A stretch of DNA of 64,000 bases, from positions 1-64,000 of the forward strand of contig JAAAIG010000097.1 in the NCBI GenBank assembly GCA_015852425.1, read 5' to 3'. This DNA is from Gryganskiella cystojenkinii. Lineage: Eukaryota; Mortierellomycota; Mortierellomycetes; Mortierellales; Mortierellaceae. The notes under the pieces are model-generated. The model saw only the letters and a program-made list of their open reading frames with translations. It made no database searches and was not told the origin of the DNA. The position numbers were made by a program, and so were the translations under genes. This document shows, one piece after another, positions 54,533 to 64,000 of the stretch; position 1 is the stretch's first letter, and every line of letters begins with the position of its first letter.

Positions 54533-56656
54533 TCAGTGCAGGTTTGCCTTCCGCATTTCCCACTGAAGACGGGTCCTCTCCAAGGCCAGCTTTTCTCGTT
54601 CCAGTGCGATCTTCTCGAGCTCGACATGGGCGCGTTGTTCCTCCAAGGCCAAGTTCCTCAAAAGATAATCTCGATCGCTGGGGGTGAGTTGACTGGGAAT
54701 CAAGATCTGTCCTCCGTTTGAGCTGCCGAGAAGTCCGCCAAGGCTGCTGCCACCTCCATGACCATTACTCGTGGATAATGAGGAAGACCACCCAGATGAC
54801 TTGCCACGATTCTTTTGCATCTCTAAGGGCCGTTTATGTTGTTGGGAATGCTGCTGCTGCTGCTGTTGTTGTTGTTGACTTGAGTTGGAAGACTGGCGAT
54901 ATTGGTGACTTGACGAGGAAGAGGAGCCTGCTTCTGTCGTGACTCGACCTTCTCTCCTGGAAGACAGGTCACGACCAAGGATAGCTTGAAAGGCTAGATC
55001 CCTGTGATTCCGTTCATTGAGCTCTGCTGATTGACCTCCTCCTCCTCCTCCGCCATACTCGTTTCCGTAATCATTCTCGTACTCGTTGCCGTAATCATGC
55101 TCATAGCTTTGGTCACCAAAACCGTTGATATCATCTTTGGCGGATCGTTGGTCCGTTGAGTGATCAGCACCATGTTGTTCACCCTCGTCGTCGATCTCGT
55201 CCTCCTCGTCCTCATCATCTTCATCTGCCTCGATGTCATCTTCCTCCTCTTCACTTTCTGGCTGCGGCGGAGCGGGTGGAGGCGGAGGCGCTGCCTTTGT
55301 CGATCGTGTTTGTCGACTGGAAGGATGCTTAGTGCTGCTGTTGTTGTGGTCGCTGTTGGGTTGATTTCGATGGGTGGCATGGCGTGGTGCAGAAGCCATG
55401 GGGAGTTTACCACCAACAGAAGGGCGATGCCTCTTTGACGAACGGATGTCATCCTCCTCCTCCTCATCGTTCCTTCCATTAGATGAAGGGTCTCGGTTCC
55501 CGACTATGCCTCGGGGAGTCCTCTTTGCAGATCTGGATCCTGTTGGTACTATAGGCTCCGCTGGCATGGTAATGCCGCCACCAGTTGCCCGAATACGCGT
55601 TTGGCGTGCCGACACACCTCTATTCTTATTGATGACGTTGATGTTCGTAGAGGTGGTGGCGGAGGCCGTAATATTGTTGGCGTTGTGGTTCAAATGAGTC
55701 TCGGGGATCGCAGAGAGAGCAGGAGTGGACATCGACGAGACATGACTAAAGCCTCCCGTTCCATTCTGGGTCCACGTGGGGCGTCCATGGGTGTAGTTCT
55801 CCGCAACAGCCGCCAACAGCTCTTCCACACCTCCTGTCCGAGCCTGCAAGGAAGCCTGGGAGGTGTTGATGACCGTGGTAGTGTTGTTATCAGTAGCAGT
55901 AGCGACAGCCGGTGAAGATGATGCCGGGGGGTATTGTTGGTGAAGATTTTGGTAGTGTTGTTCTGAAATGCTAATCGGGTTCATAGAAGTTCCCATTGAT
56001 GTGGTCGCTGTTGTAGAATGGAATGCGAATGCGTTGTGTCCGTTGTTTGGTGGTGATACGACCGAGGAGGATGATGATGATGCGTTTGCCGAGTTTGACC
56101 CTAATGCGGATGCGATACCTGCATTGGAACTTGACTCCGAGGAAACGGGCGTTGAGACCTCTGATGGCCTTGGAGCGAGATTCATAAGCGAACCTGTGGT
56201 TGAGGTCCCTGCAGCCGCGTGTCTTTTGGTCGCCGTTGATGGCGTAGAAGTCGAAGAGCCATCCTCGTTGGGAGGATTGGTCGAAGTGTTTGTGATTTTG
56301 CCAGCTTCGATGGCGAGCCTCGCGACGAGGTCAAACTTGATCCGGTCTTCTTTTGATTCTCTGCTAATGTCCCGCAAAGAGGGCGTGGTCCATACAACCA
56401 GATAATCCGCAATCATCTTGTCGCAGCGGTTTTTGCAGGTACGAGAGTGAGGCAACATGCCATCTGCTCGTGGCGCACATCGTGACTTGAAGGCCTCGGC
56501 GATATTGTTCCAGGCCAAGAGAATGGTTCCGTCCCGGGCCGAGATCTTGTAGGGACAAGGCTTTGTGTCGAGGACAATATTAAGCAACAAGAGTTCGTCG
56601 TCCTTGTGAAAACGGAACCGCTGTGGTTTCCGGTTTTCGTCCTCTACGGTCCCCAT
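54533..56656 (-). CDS. SANT/trihelix-like DNA-binding protein with C-terminal coiled coil
   Basis: Single exon; the first true ATG is at 56656, giving 707 residues. The open frame runs 15 codons further upstream but without an ATG. Residues about 10-110 form a Myb/SANT-type helical module: RFRFHKDDELLLLNIVLDTKPC, ILLAWNNIAEAFKSRC, then a basic helix with TCKNRCDKMIADYLVVW. This fits a trihelix-like DNA-binding domain. The middle is long, Ser/Asn/Thr-rich and disordered, with an acidic Glu/Asp stretch (about 480-520) and a Gln/His tract near 630. The last 50 residues (DRDYLLRNLALEEQRAHVEL and on to the basic end) are a coiled coil, as in trihelix and ADF-type factors that dimerise. A nuclear transcription factor is the likely role; targets are unknown. 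Confidence 0.75.
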   Translation of the reverse strand: MGTVEDENRKPQRFRFHKDDELLLLNIVLDTKPCPYKISARDGTILLAWNNIAEAFKSRCAPRADGMLPHSRTCKNRCDKMIADYLVVWTTPSLRDISRESKEDRIKFDLVARLAIEAGKITNTSTNPPNEDGSSTSTPSTATKRHAAAGTSTTGSLMNLAPRPSEVSTPVSSESSSNAGIASALGSNSANASSSSSSVVSPPNNGHNAFAFHSTTATTSMGTSMNPISISEQHYQNLHQQYPPASSSPAVATATDNNTTTVINTSQASLQARTGGVEELLAAVAENYTHGRPTWTQNGTGGFSHVSSMSTPALSAIPETHLNHNANNITASATTSTNINVINKNRGVSARQTRIRATGGGITMPAEPIVPTGSRSAKRTPRGIVGNRDPSSNGRNDEEEEDDIRSSKRHRPSVGGKLPMASAPRHATHRNQPNSDHNNSSTKHPSSRQTRSTKAAPPPPPAPPQPESEEEEDDIEADEDDEDEEDEIDDEGEQHGADHSTDQRSAKDDINGFGDQSYEHDYGNEYENDYGNEYGGGGGGGQSAELNERNHRDLAFQAILGRDLSSRREGRVTTEAGSSSSSSHQYRQSSNSSQQQQQQQQQHSQQHKRPLEMQKNRGKSSGWSSSLSTSNGHGGGSSLGGLLGSSNGGQILIPSQLTPSDRDYLLRNLALEEQRAHVELEKIALEREKLALERTRLQWEMRKANLH

Positions 56657-57279
56657 ATTCTTTCTTTGCTGCTGTCGTTCAAATTCAAAGTGGGGTTGCA
56701 ATGAATGGAATGGAATGGAAGATGTGTTATCCCTCGCCCCTGAAAAAAGAGAAATAATAAATAAAAAAAAATAAAAAAAAGAGTTGCCTTAAACATCTGT
56801 GCCCTGCGCGTTTGACTGTATTAATAATGATGTTCAATATTCCATTAAAGCAATTACCTCGATGAATGAGTCAATTCTCAAAATATATTTTCGTCCGTTG
56901 AGAATACAGTGAGGGTTGTCAGATCCGTATCTCACTTAGGTTGTGGATGTGGAAGAGATGAACGGTGCTTGGTAGTTTGTTAAGGCGGTGGCAGGATAAG
57001 AGATGATTACCCGGTGTTCCTCTTTGTCGTTAAAGTAAAAGTTACGTACAGTGTACGAGTTTTACGTACGCGGTTAACAGCAAGAGTATTTTGGTGGCGC
57101 CTCGTTTATTATTAACCAACCCAATTTCTTTGGATAACTTTGTTCAGATAGTAGGTTCACGTGATGTCAACCGTTTATTCACAGTTTCTTTTTTTGTAAG
57201 ATCAACAGCGCCTTCCATTCAATCAAAAGAAGGAGGATCCTTCGTCTTTGTTGCTCTCTTCGTCATCACCTTCATCAAC
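56657..57279. other. divergent promoter between the SANT-like gene and SF3A1
   Basis: A 620-bp divergent intergenic region, A/T-rich near 56750-56860, with TACGTACA-like palindromic stretches near 57043-57070. No gene seen. Confidence 0.45.
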
Positions 57280-60176
57280 ATGTCCATCGCACCACCACCA
57301 CTGCCCTCGGCCATCAGTGCCTTTGAGAGCCAGGATGCTATGGAGGACATCAACCCAGCTCAGGAGAATGGATCTTCAACAGAAGAACCCACAAGCACAA
57401 CCGATGAAGTCGGATTTATCTACCCTCCTCCCCACATCAAGGGTAAGAAGGGACATCTCTTTCCAAGGAACCGAGTGGGATGTTCCTGGACATTATTATT
57501 ATTATTTTTTTTGCACATGGCCCTAATCGTTCTCTCTTTTACGATTAATGTTTTTTCGAATGATAGAAATCGCTGACAAGACGGCGGCATATGTTGCAGG
57601 CAGTGGATCAGGAGCATTGCTCGAGGAGCGTCTTCGACAGAGTGAAAAGAACAATGCGCGTTTCTGTTTCTTGAACCCAACAGATCCCTTCCATGCCTAC
57701 TATGCGTTCAAGATCCAGGAGGCAAGGTCTGGCAAGGGTAAAGAACTTTAGTGCAAGGCGTGCTCAACTTTTTGACAATGACAACGAATTCTTTCCAGGA
57801 CATATTTTCTAACGGACTTTATTTCTTTTTCTCTTTCTATGTGCTTAGCCCCCAAGGCTGCCGAGATCAAGGCAGAAGTCGAGGCACAAGTAGAAGAGGC
57901 GATCAAACCACCGCCCCAGGAACCACCAGAACTCGAGTTCATGGCACCCATGCCCTCAGTCTCTGCCCAGGATCTGTAGGTTTTTGAGGAGCTCTCAGTG
58001 TCTTTTATATTACTACTAAACCATGGTGGCATTGTGTTATTACCCGGGTTTGTCCTGACCGTCTGCTCAATATTTTATATTATTAGGGATATCATGAAGC
58101 TCACAGCCCAGTTTGTCGCCAGGAACGGAAGGAATTTTATGGATCTGTTGAACGAACGAGAGAAGCGCAACTACCAATTCGATTTCTTGAGAAGCAATCA
58201 CAGTCTCTTTGGTTACTTTTCAAAGCTTGTGGAACAATATACAAAGATCCTCGTCCCTACACCTGTCATGCTGGAACAAGTCGATGCTCGTGCCAAGGAC
58301 AAGTACTCTGTCCAGGAGAGTGTCATGAAGCGTGTCGAGTACACAGCTTACCAGCAGGAGCTTCGAAAGAAGAGGAACGAGAAGGAGGATGCCGAGAGAC
58401 GTATGTATTTGCTGTTCTTTATGTGCGCATGTTTCAAAGTCTTTTTTTCTTCTCCGCACTCACTTGCAAACTCTTCGATGCTTTTTCATTTTACAATTTA
58501 ATAGAGGCATTCTTGAGCATCAACTGGCAGGATTTCGTTGTGGTTCAGACAATCGAGTTTACAGAGGCGGATGATGCGGTCGAGTTGCCCTTGCCCAAGA
58601 GTCTGCGTGAACTCGAGAACATGTCCTTGGCCCAGAAGCGTATGGTCCAAATCTTGGCCGAGACAGAGCACGCGCCTGTGGACGCGGGCGGACCTCAGGA
58701 TATCGAGATTGATGATAGTGATAACGATGTCGATATGGAAGACTCGGACGAAGAACAGGATGAAAACATGGACCAGGACAATGAGGCGCCTTCTACCACG
58801 AACGCCAACGAAATTGTCATGACAGCTTCTCAGCCTGGTTTGCCCATGAAGATCAAGGAGGATTATGTTCCCAAGGCGTTCAAGGGTCGTACCGGAGCCG
58901 CGCTCCAAGAAGCCACGCAGACCTGTCCTCGTTGTGGAGAACAGATCCCGTTATCAGAGATGGATGAACACGTCCGTATCGAGCTCTTGGATCCTCGGTT
59001 CAAGGAGTTGCGTGAGCAGGCTGAAGCCAAGAACAAGGCCAGTAACATGCTCTCGGATGGTAGGACCTTTTTTTATTATTATATATATCTTTTTTGCACA
59101 TTCCCATCCATGAACAGGATGACGTCTGCCTTTCGGGTAGAGTTCATTACTAATTTTTTTCTCTTGCCTTTGATTCCCTCGTATTAGGTACCGATGTGGC
59201 CAAGAACTTAAACATGCTCAAGGTTCACAGAACAGATATTTTCAGCACAGAAGAGGAGGATAAGCGGAATGCAGAGGAGGAGAGGCGTCGTCGTATCGAA
59301 AAGGAAGTCAACGTCTGGGACGGTCAAACAGCGACCGCAGCATTCACTGCTCAAAGAAACGCTGCCGCCGCCGCCGCTGCTGCTGCGGCAGGATATGGAC
59401 AACAACAGACACCCAAGGAACCCGAGTCCTCGATCGGACCTCAGGTCGGACGCGGCGCACCTGTTCAACAACCTACCCTCTACCACCAACCAGGAACTTA
59501 CAACCAGACTTATCGTTTGCAACCTGGTGGACCACCCCCAATGCCTCCACCAGGCATGATCCCACCTCCAGGTATGCCGCCTCATTTCGCTCCACCTCCT
59601 CCAGGGATGCCTGGGTTCTTCCCGCCACCTGTCCATCCTGGCTCTGGATTGCCTCTCCCCCCTGCTTCGGCCAACTTGCCCCCAAGACCCATGGCACCAG
59701 GACAAGCACCACCGCCACCACCATCAGCAGGAGCACCAGCACCAGCAACATCAGCACCAGCGGCACCGGCTATGGGCACGATGCCTGCACAAACACCACC
59801 TGTCGGTCGTCATGCAGATGAAGATCTTACAGAACAAGGACGCGATGCTAAGCGGTTGAGGACTGATCACACCTTGGCACCTTCCGTACCCATGGGACCC
59901 AGTTGGATCACGCTCGACATTCAGTTTGCGGATCTGGACGAGATCAAGCCTGAATGGAACCGAGATAAGCTTGCGACTGTGACGGTCGAGAACTTGGTCA
60001 GCGGTACTATGATCTCGACTCTGAAGGATCGTATCATGGCTGCGACCGGGTTCCCGGTCGGTAAACAAAAGTTGGTCTTGTCTGATGGCACCGTTACCAA
60101 GAACGCGTCAACTCTTGGGGAGTATGGGTTCAGGATCGGTCAACGTGGTGAGCTGAAGTTGGCAGTGAAGAAATAA
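57280..60176 (+). CDS. SF3A1: Splicing factor 3A subunit 1 (SF3a120/Prp21)
   Basis: Six exons, 57280-57442, 57567-57737, 57849-57975, 58087-58400, 58505-59059 and 59188-60176, give 772 residues, close to human SF3A1 (793). The two SURP modules are clear: the first at about 50-105 (FIYPPPHIKEIADKTAAYVA, then FLNPTDPFHAYYAFKI) and the second at about 155-210 (LDIMKLTAQFVARNGRNFMD, then FLRSNHSLFGYF). The SF3A1-specific helix follows (VMKRVEYTAYQQELRKKR), an acidic patch, CPRCGEQIPLSEMDEHVRIE near residue 398, a poly-Ala and Pro-rich linker, and a C-terminal ubiquitin-like domain ending in GQRGELKLAVKK, which contacts U1 snRNA stem-loop 4 in mammals. The protein belongs to the U2 snRNP SF3a complex needed for branch-site recognition. 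Confidence 0.95.
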
Positions 60177-60547
60177 TGTAGTTTACAAAAAAAAGGGACA
60201 TGCATCCCCATTTACGAAAGAACCTTTGTGTTCGTTCAGGAGGGAGAATCGCAATAAAAACATCCAAACTAATACAACAAAATAAGTCCCTGTTTTTGCA
60301 AGCTAGAGTTTACAAGTTCCCTGATCTATGCAGAAAAGATAACGACATGCCCGCTTTTTTTATTCGTTTAGCATATTTCTTTTATTTTTTATTTTTACAG
60401 GATTGATACATTTTGTACAATGGAAAGGATGAGAATATTGGTATGCAAGGTTTGTCTACAAGATATGAGAGACTCTGTAGCCGCAAAGAGTTCTTTGTAT
60501 TTTTGGAGGGAATTGTATGTTTGTTATGGTTTTGTTCAGTTTCGGGA
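60177..60547. other. 3' flank of SF3A1
   Basis: A/T-rich with an AATAAA near 60254. No gene seen. The broken RPB1 copy begins beyond it on the minus strand. Confidence 0.4.
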
Positions 60548-61000
60548 TCATGCTTTACTCTTTGCGATTCTCCTCACCACCAGAGGGCTTGCGATCCTTA
60601 CAGTCAGACGAAGAGCGATGTTGTCTCGAGCTCCTCGCGCGTCCTCCACGTTCAAAATCATCCATTCCGGACGAGCACACTCTGGCGACAAACCAAGAGC
60701 CTTGTCCGAAATACATTTCAAGATGAGAAAGGCGTCGCTTGGTGTCAAAGTTCTCTTTCTCTCCGGTTCCTATTTTTAACAAAGAGAAAACATTGTCAGT
60801 GTTGTAAAAATTGTGTGAGTGCAATAATAAAGAAAACGACGCAATATATCGGCGACATCTGGGTGTACACTCACGTTTTCAGTATTGGCTTTATAGTTGT
60901 AGCTTAAGCCAAGACCTTCCTTGCGGATGAAGGGCCGACGGCTTCCGCATCCTCCAAGACGCAGTTTCTTCTTCTTTGGTTGCAGGTTTCCATTCTCGTC
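60548..61000 (-). pseudogene. truncated inverted copy of part of RPB1, intron retained
   Basis: On the minus strand, 61000-60875 reads DENGNLQPKKKK, LRLGGCGSRRPFIRKEGLGL and SYNYKANTEN, ending in a GTGAGT donor. After a 105-bp intron with an AATAG acceptor, 60769-60650 reads [39 protein letters not shown]. These are the same consecutive blocks as in RPB1 exons 4 and 5 of this window ([60 protein letters not shown]). The intron sits at the same place, so this is a DNA-level duplication, not a retrocopy. Similarity fades after EWMIL and the frame runs to a stop at 60548. The rest of RPB1 is absent, so it cannot make a polymerase subunit. Confidence 0.8.
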
Positions 61001-61615
61001 GTGTTAGTAAGACGCGTTGAACTACATATCCTTTTTAAGGCACCGAGAAGACAGTCACAGATAGAAACACCCTCCACAAAATACCATGACATCACAGTAA
61101 TGTCCCAACTCGCACGTCCAACAGCCTTGTCAAACCCTTTCTTTGATCAAACGAAAAACGGGGAGCTGTTCCCATCTTTATCAACTCTTTCGTTTCCTCG
61201 AGCAGTGGATTCGATTCGATCACTCTTACCCTTTTGTTTCTTCATCTGAATCGTGTCTTTGTGTTTGCAAGTTTGAAAAAGTCGATCGTCTTTTCCAACC
61301 TCACTCCCTATCGCACTATTCTCTCCTTGTTCTCTCTCTGTCTAATACACTCCCTTACGTGCATTAGTAATCCCTCCCCATCCTCTCCATTCGCGCAGCA
61401 CTTCAGGAACTTTTTTTCTTTGTATTCTCCATCACTGAAAACCGCTTGCGGATCCTTTTTTCTTGGTTCATTGTTGCGCGCGTTGACTCTTTCCCTCCGC
61501 CCCATCGATCCCGCGACAACTCTCCGTCTTATCCACACCTTCTCCCTTTGCCGTCCTTGGCAACTTGGCTCCTTGTTCGCCTCTACAGAAGGGATAACTC
61601 AAAAGACATTGCACC
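61001..61615. other. RPB1 upstream region
   Basis: About 615 bp between the broken copy and RPB1, becoming strongly C/T-rich from 61230 to the ATG. Weak similarity to RPB1 exon 4 may continue to about 61090 on the minus strand. No independent gene is supported. Confidence 0.45.
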
Positions 61616-64000
61616 ATGAGCGCCAGTCGCTTTACGTACTCGTCCGCGCCTCTGCGGCGTGTCGACTGTGTCCAGTTCGGTATTCTCTCACCAGAAGAAA
61701 TTGTACGTCTTTATTGAAAAAGATGAATGTTTTTTTTTTATTGCAGGATATCTTTCCCTTTGCCCTTTCCACAAACCTCAATACAACACACGACGACAAC
61801 AACGACAACCCTTTTCAACCAAAAAAAAATCCGCCGCGGATTTGATTGATTGGTTGTTTTGGGTTTGGGGGCACCCACTTCCTTCCTCTCTATCGTTCTC
61901 TCTCTCTCTCTTCCCTCCCTCTCCCATAACGACTGTGCCACCGGCAGACCTTTCCCCCCGTCTTTGCTATGCTGTTGGATAGATCGGTGGATGACGACAC
62001 GGCTTTTTTTTTATCTGCTGTGCTTCTGCAGTCTTTTGTGCTTTTGTGCGATCGAAATGCATATTTTCAAAGAGAACACCAAAGTTGAACAAAATGGGAA
62101 CATCATATTCCTGCCGTTTCGTTCTCACTTTTTTTGTTCAATAGAAAAACATGTCTGTGGCCAAGATTGAGCACGCTGAGCTGATCGATGAAGGAACAAA
62201 GAGACCCAAGATTGGTGGTTTGCACGATCCCCGTATGGGAACCATCAACCGCAACTTCAAGTGTCAAACTTGTTCCGAGGGTATGGCCGAGTGTCCAGGA
62301 CATTTCGGTCACATTGAACTCGCCAAGCCCGTTTATCTGAATGGTAACTTATTAGATCTTGTTTTTACTGTTACAATCGCTACGTGTCATATCCGATGGA
62401 CGACATACTAACCGTAATATCATTGAAACTATTTACAGGTTTTCTTACAAAGGTCAAAAAGATTCTCGAGTGTGTCTGCTACTCTTGCTCAAAGCTCAAG
62501 GTCGATGATGTAGGTGACCCCGCGAATTTTGTTTGGTGGCAAAAATGGTCAGTCTGTTTATCTTTTTTGTTAAAAATTGACCTGACATGTTCACTATTTC
62601 ACTGCGCAAAATAGAACAACAGCAAGTTCGTGAGAGCTCGTCGTATCAGAGACCCCAAGTCTCGCTTGAAGGCTGTCTGGGAGTTGGCCAAGGTCAAGAT
62701 GGTCTGTGAGGGTGGTGATGATATTGACGGTGAGATGGGTGACGAAATGGAGATTGACGAGAACGGGAACCCACAACCAAAGAAGAAGTCTCATGGCGGT
62801 TGTGGTCATCGCCAGCCCATCTTCCGTAAGGAAGGTCTTGGCTTGAGTGTCAACTTTAAAGCCAACGCAAACGATGTAAGTACCACATGAACGACTCATA
62901 TTATTGTTATTAGTTTGACCACAATTTTTTGAAAGAGTGACTGACCAGGTTGATATTTCTCTACGAAACAAATAGGACTCTCAACCTGAGGGAAAGAGAA
63001 CTCTTACACCAAGTGATGCCTACCACATCTTGAAGCGTATCTCCAACGAGGATATCGAGGCTATGGGTCTCTCGGCTGAATTTGCTCGTCCCGAGTGGAT
63101 GATCATGACCGTGTTGCCTATTCCTCCTCTTGCTGTTCGGCCCAGTATTCAGATGGACGGATCAAGCACAGGAGAGGATGATTTGACTCACAAGCTCTTT
63201 GCTATTATCAAAACGAACGCCGATGTGTACCGCTGTGCCCAGGATGGAACACCAGCTCACTTGATCCAACAACATGAACAATTGTTGCAGTACCACGTCG
63301 CCACCTACATGGATAACGATATCGCTGGTCAACCCCCAGCAGCACACAAGAACGGAAGACCTGTAAGTGAATCATCTGCATTTTTTATCAACTTCTATGT
63401 TTGATACTTGTGAAATCTGATAAGCGATATCGTAGTTTTTGCAACGCCTTATTAATACTCGAAAATGCTGCATCGCCAATAGTTGAAGTCCATTCGTGCG
63501 CGTCTGAAGGGAAAGGAAGGTCGTCTTCGTGGAAACTTGATGGGAAAGCGTGTCGATTTCTCGGCTCGTACTGTCATTACTGGAGATCCCAACTTGTCTA
63601 TTGATGAAGTCGGTGTCCCTCGTAGTATTGCCAGAACCCTCACCTACCCAGAATTGGTCACGCCTTACAACATCGACAAGCTTCAGGAGTTGGTCAGGAA
63701 CGGTCCTACAGAGCACCCCGGTGCTGTATACGTTATCCGCGACGACGGCCAGCGTATCGATCTTCGATGGAACAAGCGTGAGGTGCCTTTGCAGCTAGGA
63801 TGGAAGGTTGAGCGTCACATCAACGATGGTGATGTCGTCATTTTCAACCGTCAGCCCTCGCTTCACAAAATGTCCATGATGGGACATAGAATCCGTGTCA
63901 TGCCTTACTCGACTTTCCGACTCAACCTTTCTGTCACAACACCCTATAACGCCGATTTCGATGGAGACGAGATGAACTTGCACGTTCCTCAGTCGGTCGA
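61616..64000 (+). CDS. RPB1: RNA polymerase II largest subunit RPB1 (partial, runs off window)
   Basis: Six exons are visible: 61616-61702, 62145-62343, 62439-62509, 62615-62875, 62976-63362 and 63483 to the window end, about 507 residues of a protein usually near 1700-1900. The N-terminus ([20 protein letters not shown]) is canonical. Zinc-binding clamp motifs follow ([17 protein letters not shown], then CVCYSC), the [15 protein letters not shown] block, the lid/rudder region ([20 protein letters not shown]) and the catalytic [10 protein letters not shown] loop near residue 495 whose Asp residues hold the active-site magnesium. Positions agree with yeast Rpb1. RPB1 is the catalytic core of mRNA transcription; its C-terminal heptad tail lies outside the window. 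The first intron is long (442 bp). A broken inverted copy of exons 4-5 lies upstream. Confidence 0.97.

Noticed and set aside
60413..60907. Plus-strand frame of 164 residues downstream of SF3A1
   Set aside because: It overlaps the minus-strand RPB1 copy, whose similarity explains the lack of stops; its composition is not protein-like.
1..64000. CRISPR arrays, bacterial operons, viral or prophage genes
   Set aside because: None seen; the gene structure is eukaryotic throughout and no viral proteins or spaced direct repeats were found.

Overview
This window is nuclear DNA of a filamentous fungus. Genes are dense and on both strands, and most are cut by short introns of about 60-470 bp with GTAAGT/GTANGT donors and AATAG/CTAG-type acceptors. 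Intergenic DNA is full of A/T homopolymers, and many proteins carry poly-Q/N/S tracts. Conserved eukaryotic genes (RPB1, SF3A1, CD2BP2/Lin1, DUS3, CTF8, NCA2, AKTIP/FTS, an ABCC transporter) sit beside a run of F-box genes. The intron style, F-box expansion and protein texture best suit an early-diverging Mucoromycota lineage, most likely Mortierellaceae; this placement is inference, not a search result. Two 10-N scaffold gaps lie inside genes, and both placeholders break the reading frame.

Layout. 0.9-4.6 kb: a membrane protein with a PPxY motif, the U5 snRNP GYF protein (CD2BP2/Lin1) and a small Ser/Thr/Pro-rich protein. 4.6-6.8 kb: no gene seen. 6.8-12.5 kb (minus): a nine-exon full-length ABCC/MRP transporter. 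13.0-13.7 kb (minus): CTF8. 14.0-16.6 kb: NCA2. 16.7-18.5 kb (minus): AKTIP/FTS-like E2 variant. 19.3-21.6 kb: gamma-glutamyltranspeptidase. 22.3-25.5 kb: a leucine-rich-repeat protein with an assembly gap. 25.8-35.2 kb: four intact or nearly intact F-box genes plus a possible tiny spliced gene. 35.2-38.2 kb: decayed material with F-box and mitochondrial-like remnants and a small inverted-repeat element. 38.2-40.1 kb: an unrecognised 634-residue protein. 41.7-44.5 kb (minus): DUS3. 44.7-46.3 kb (minus): pathogen-related (SnoaL-like) protein. 47.5-50.7 kb (minus): a large repetitive Ser/Thr/Ala protein with the second gap. 51.0-52.8 kb (minus): a possible Mso1-like protein. 53.3-54.1 kb (minus): a secreted ML-domain protein. 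54.5-56.7 kb (minus): a SANT/trihelix-like protein. 57.3-60.2 kb: SF3A1. 60.5-61.0 kb (minus): a broken inverted duplicate of part of RPB1. 61.6 kb to the end: RPB1 itself, running off the window.

There is no operon logic; neighbours are mostly unrelated housekeeping genes. Two themes stand out: core gene expression (RPB1, SF3A1, Lin1, DUS3) and a local F-box cluster with birth-and-death features (a frameshift and a nonsense-bearing remnant). The most distinctive structure is the RPB1 fragment, which keeps the parental intron position and lies head-to-head just upstream of RPB1. Exon joins were made by eye from splice consensus, reading-frame continuity and family resemblance; no alignment or transcript data were available.
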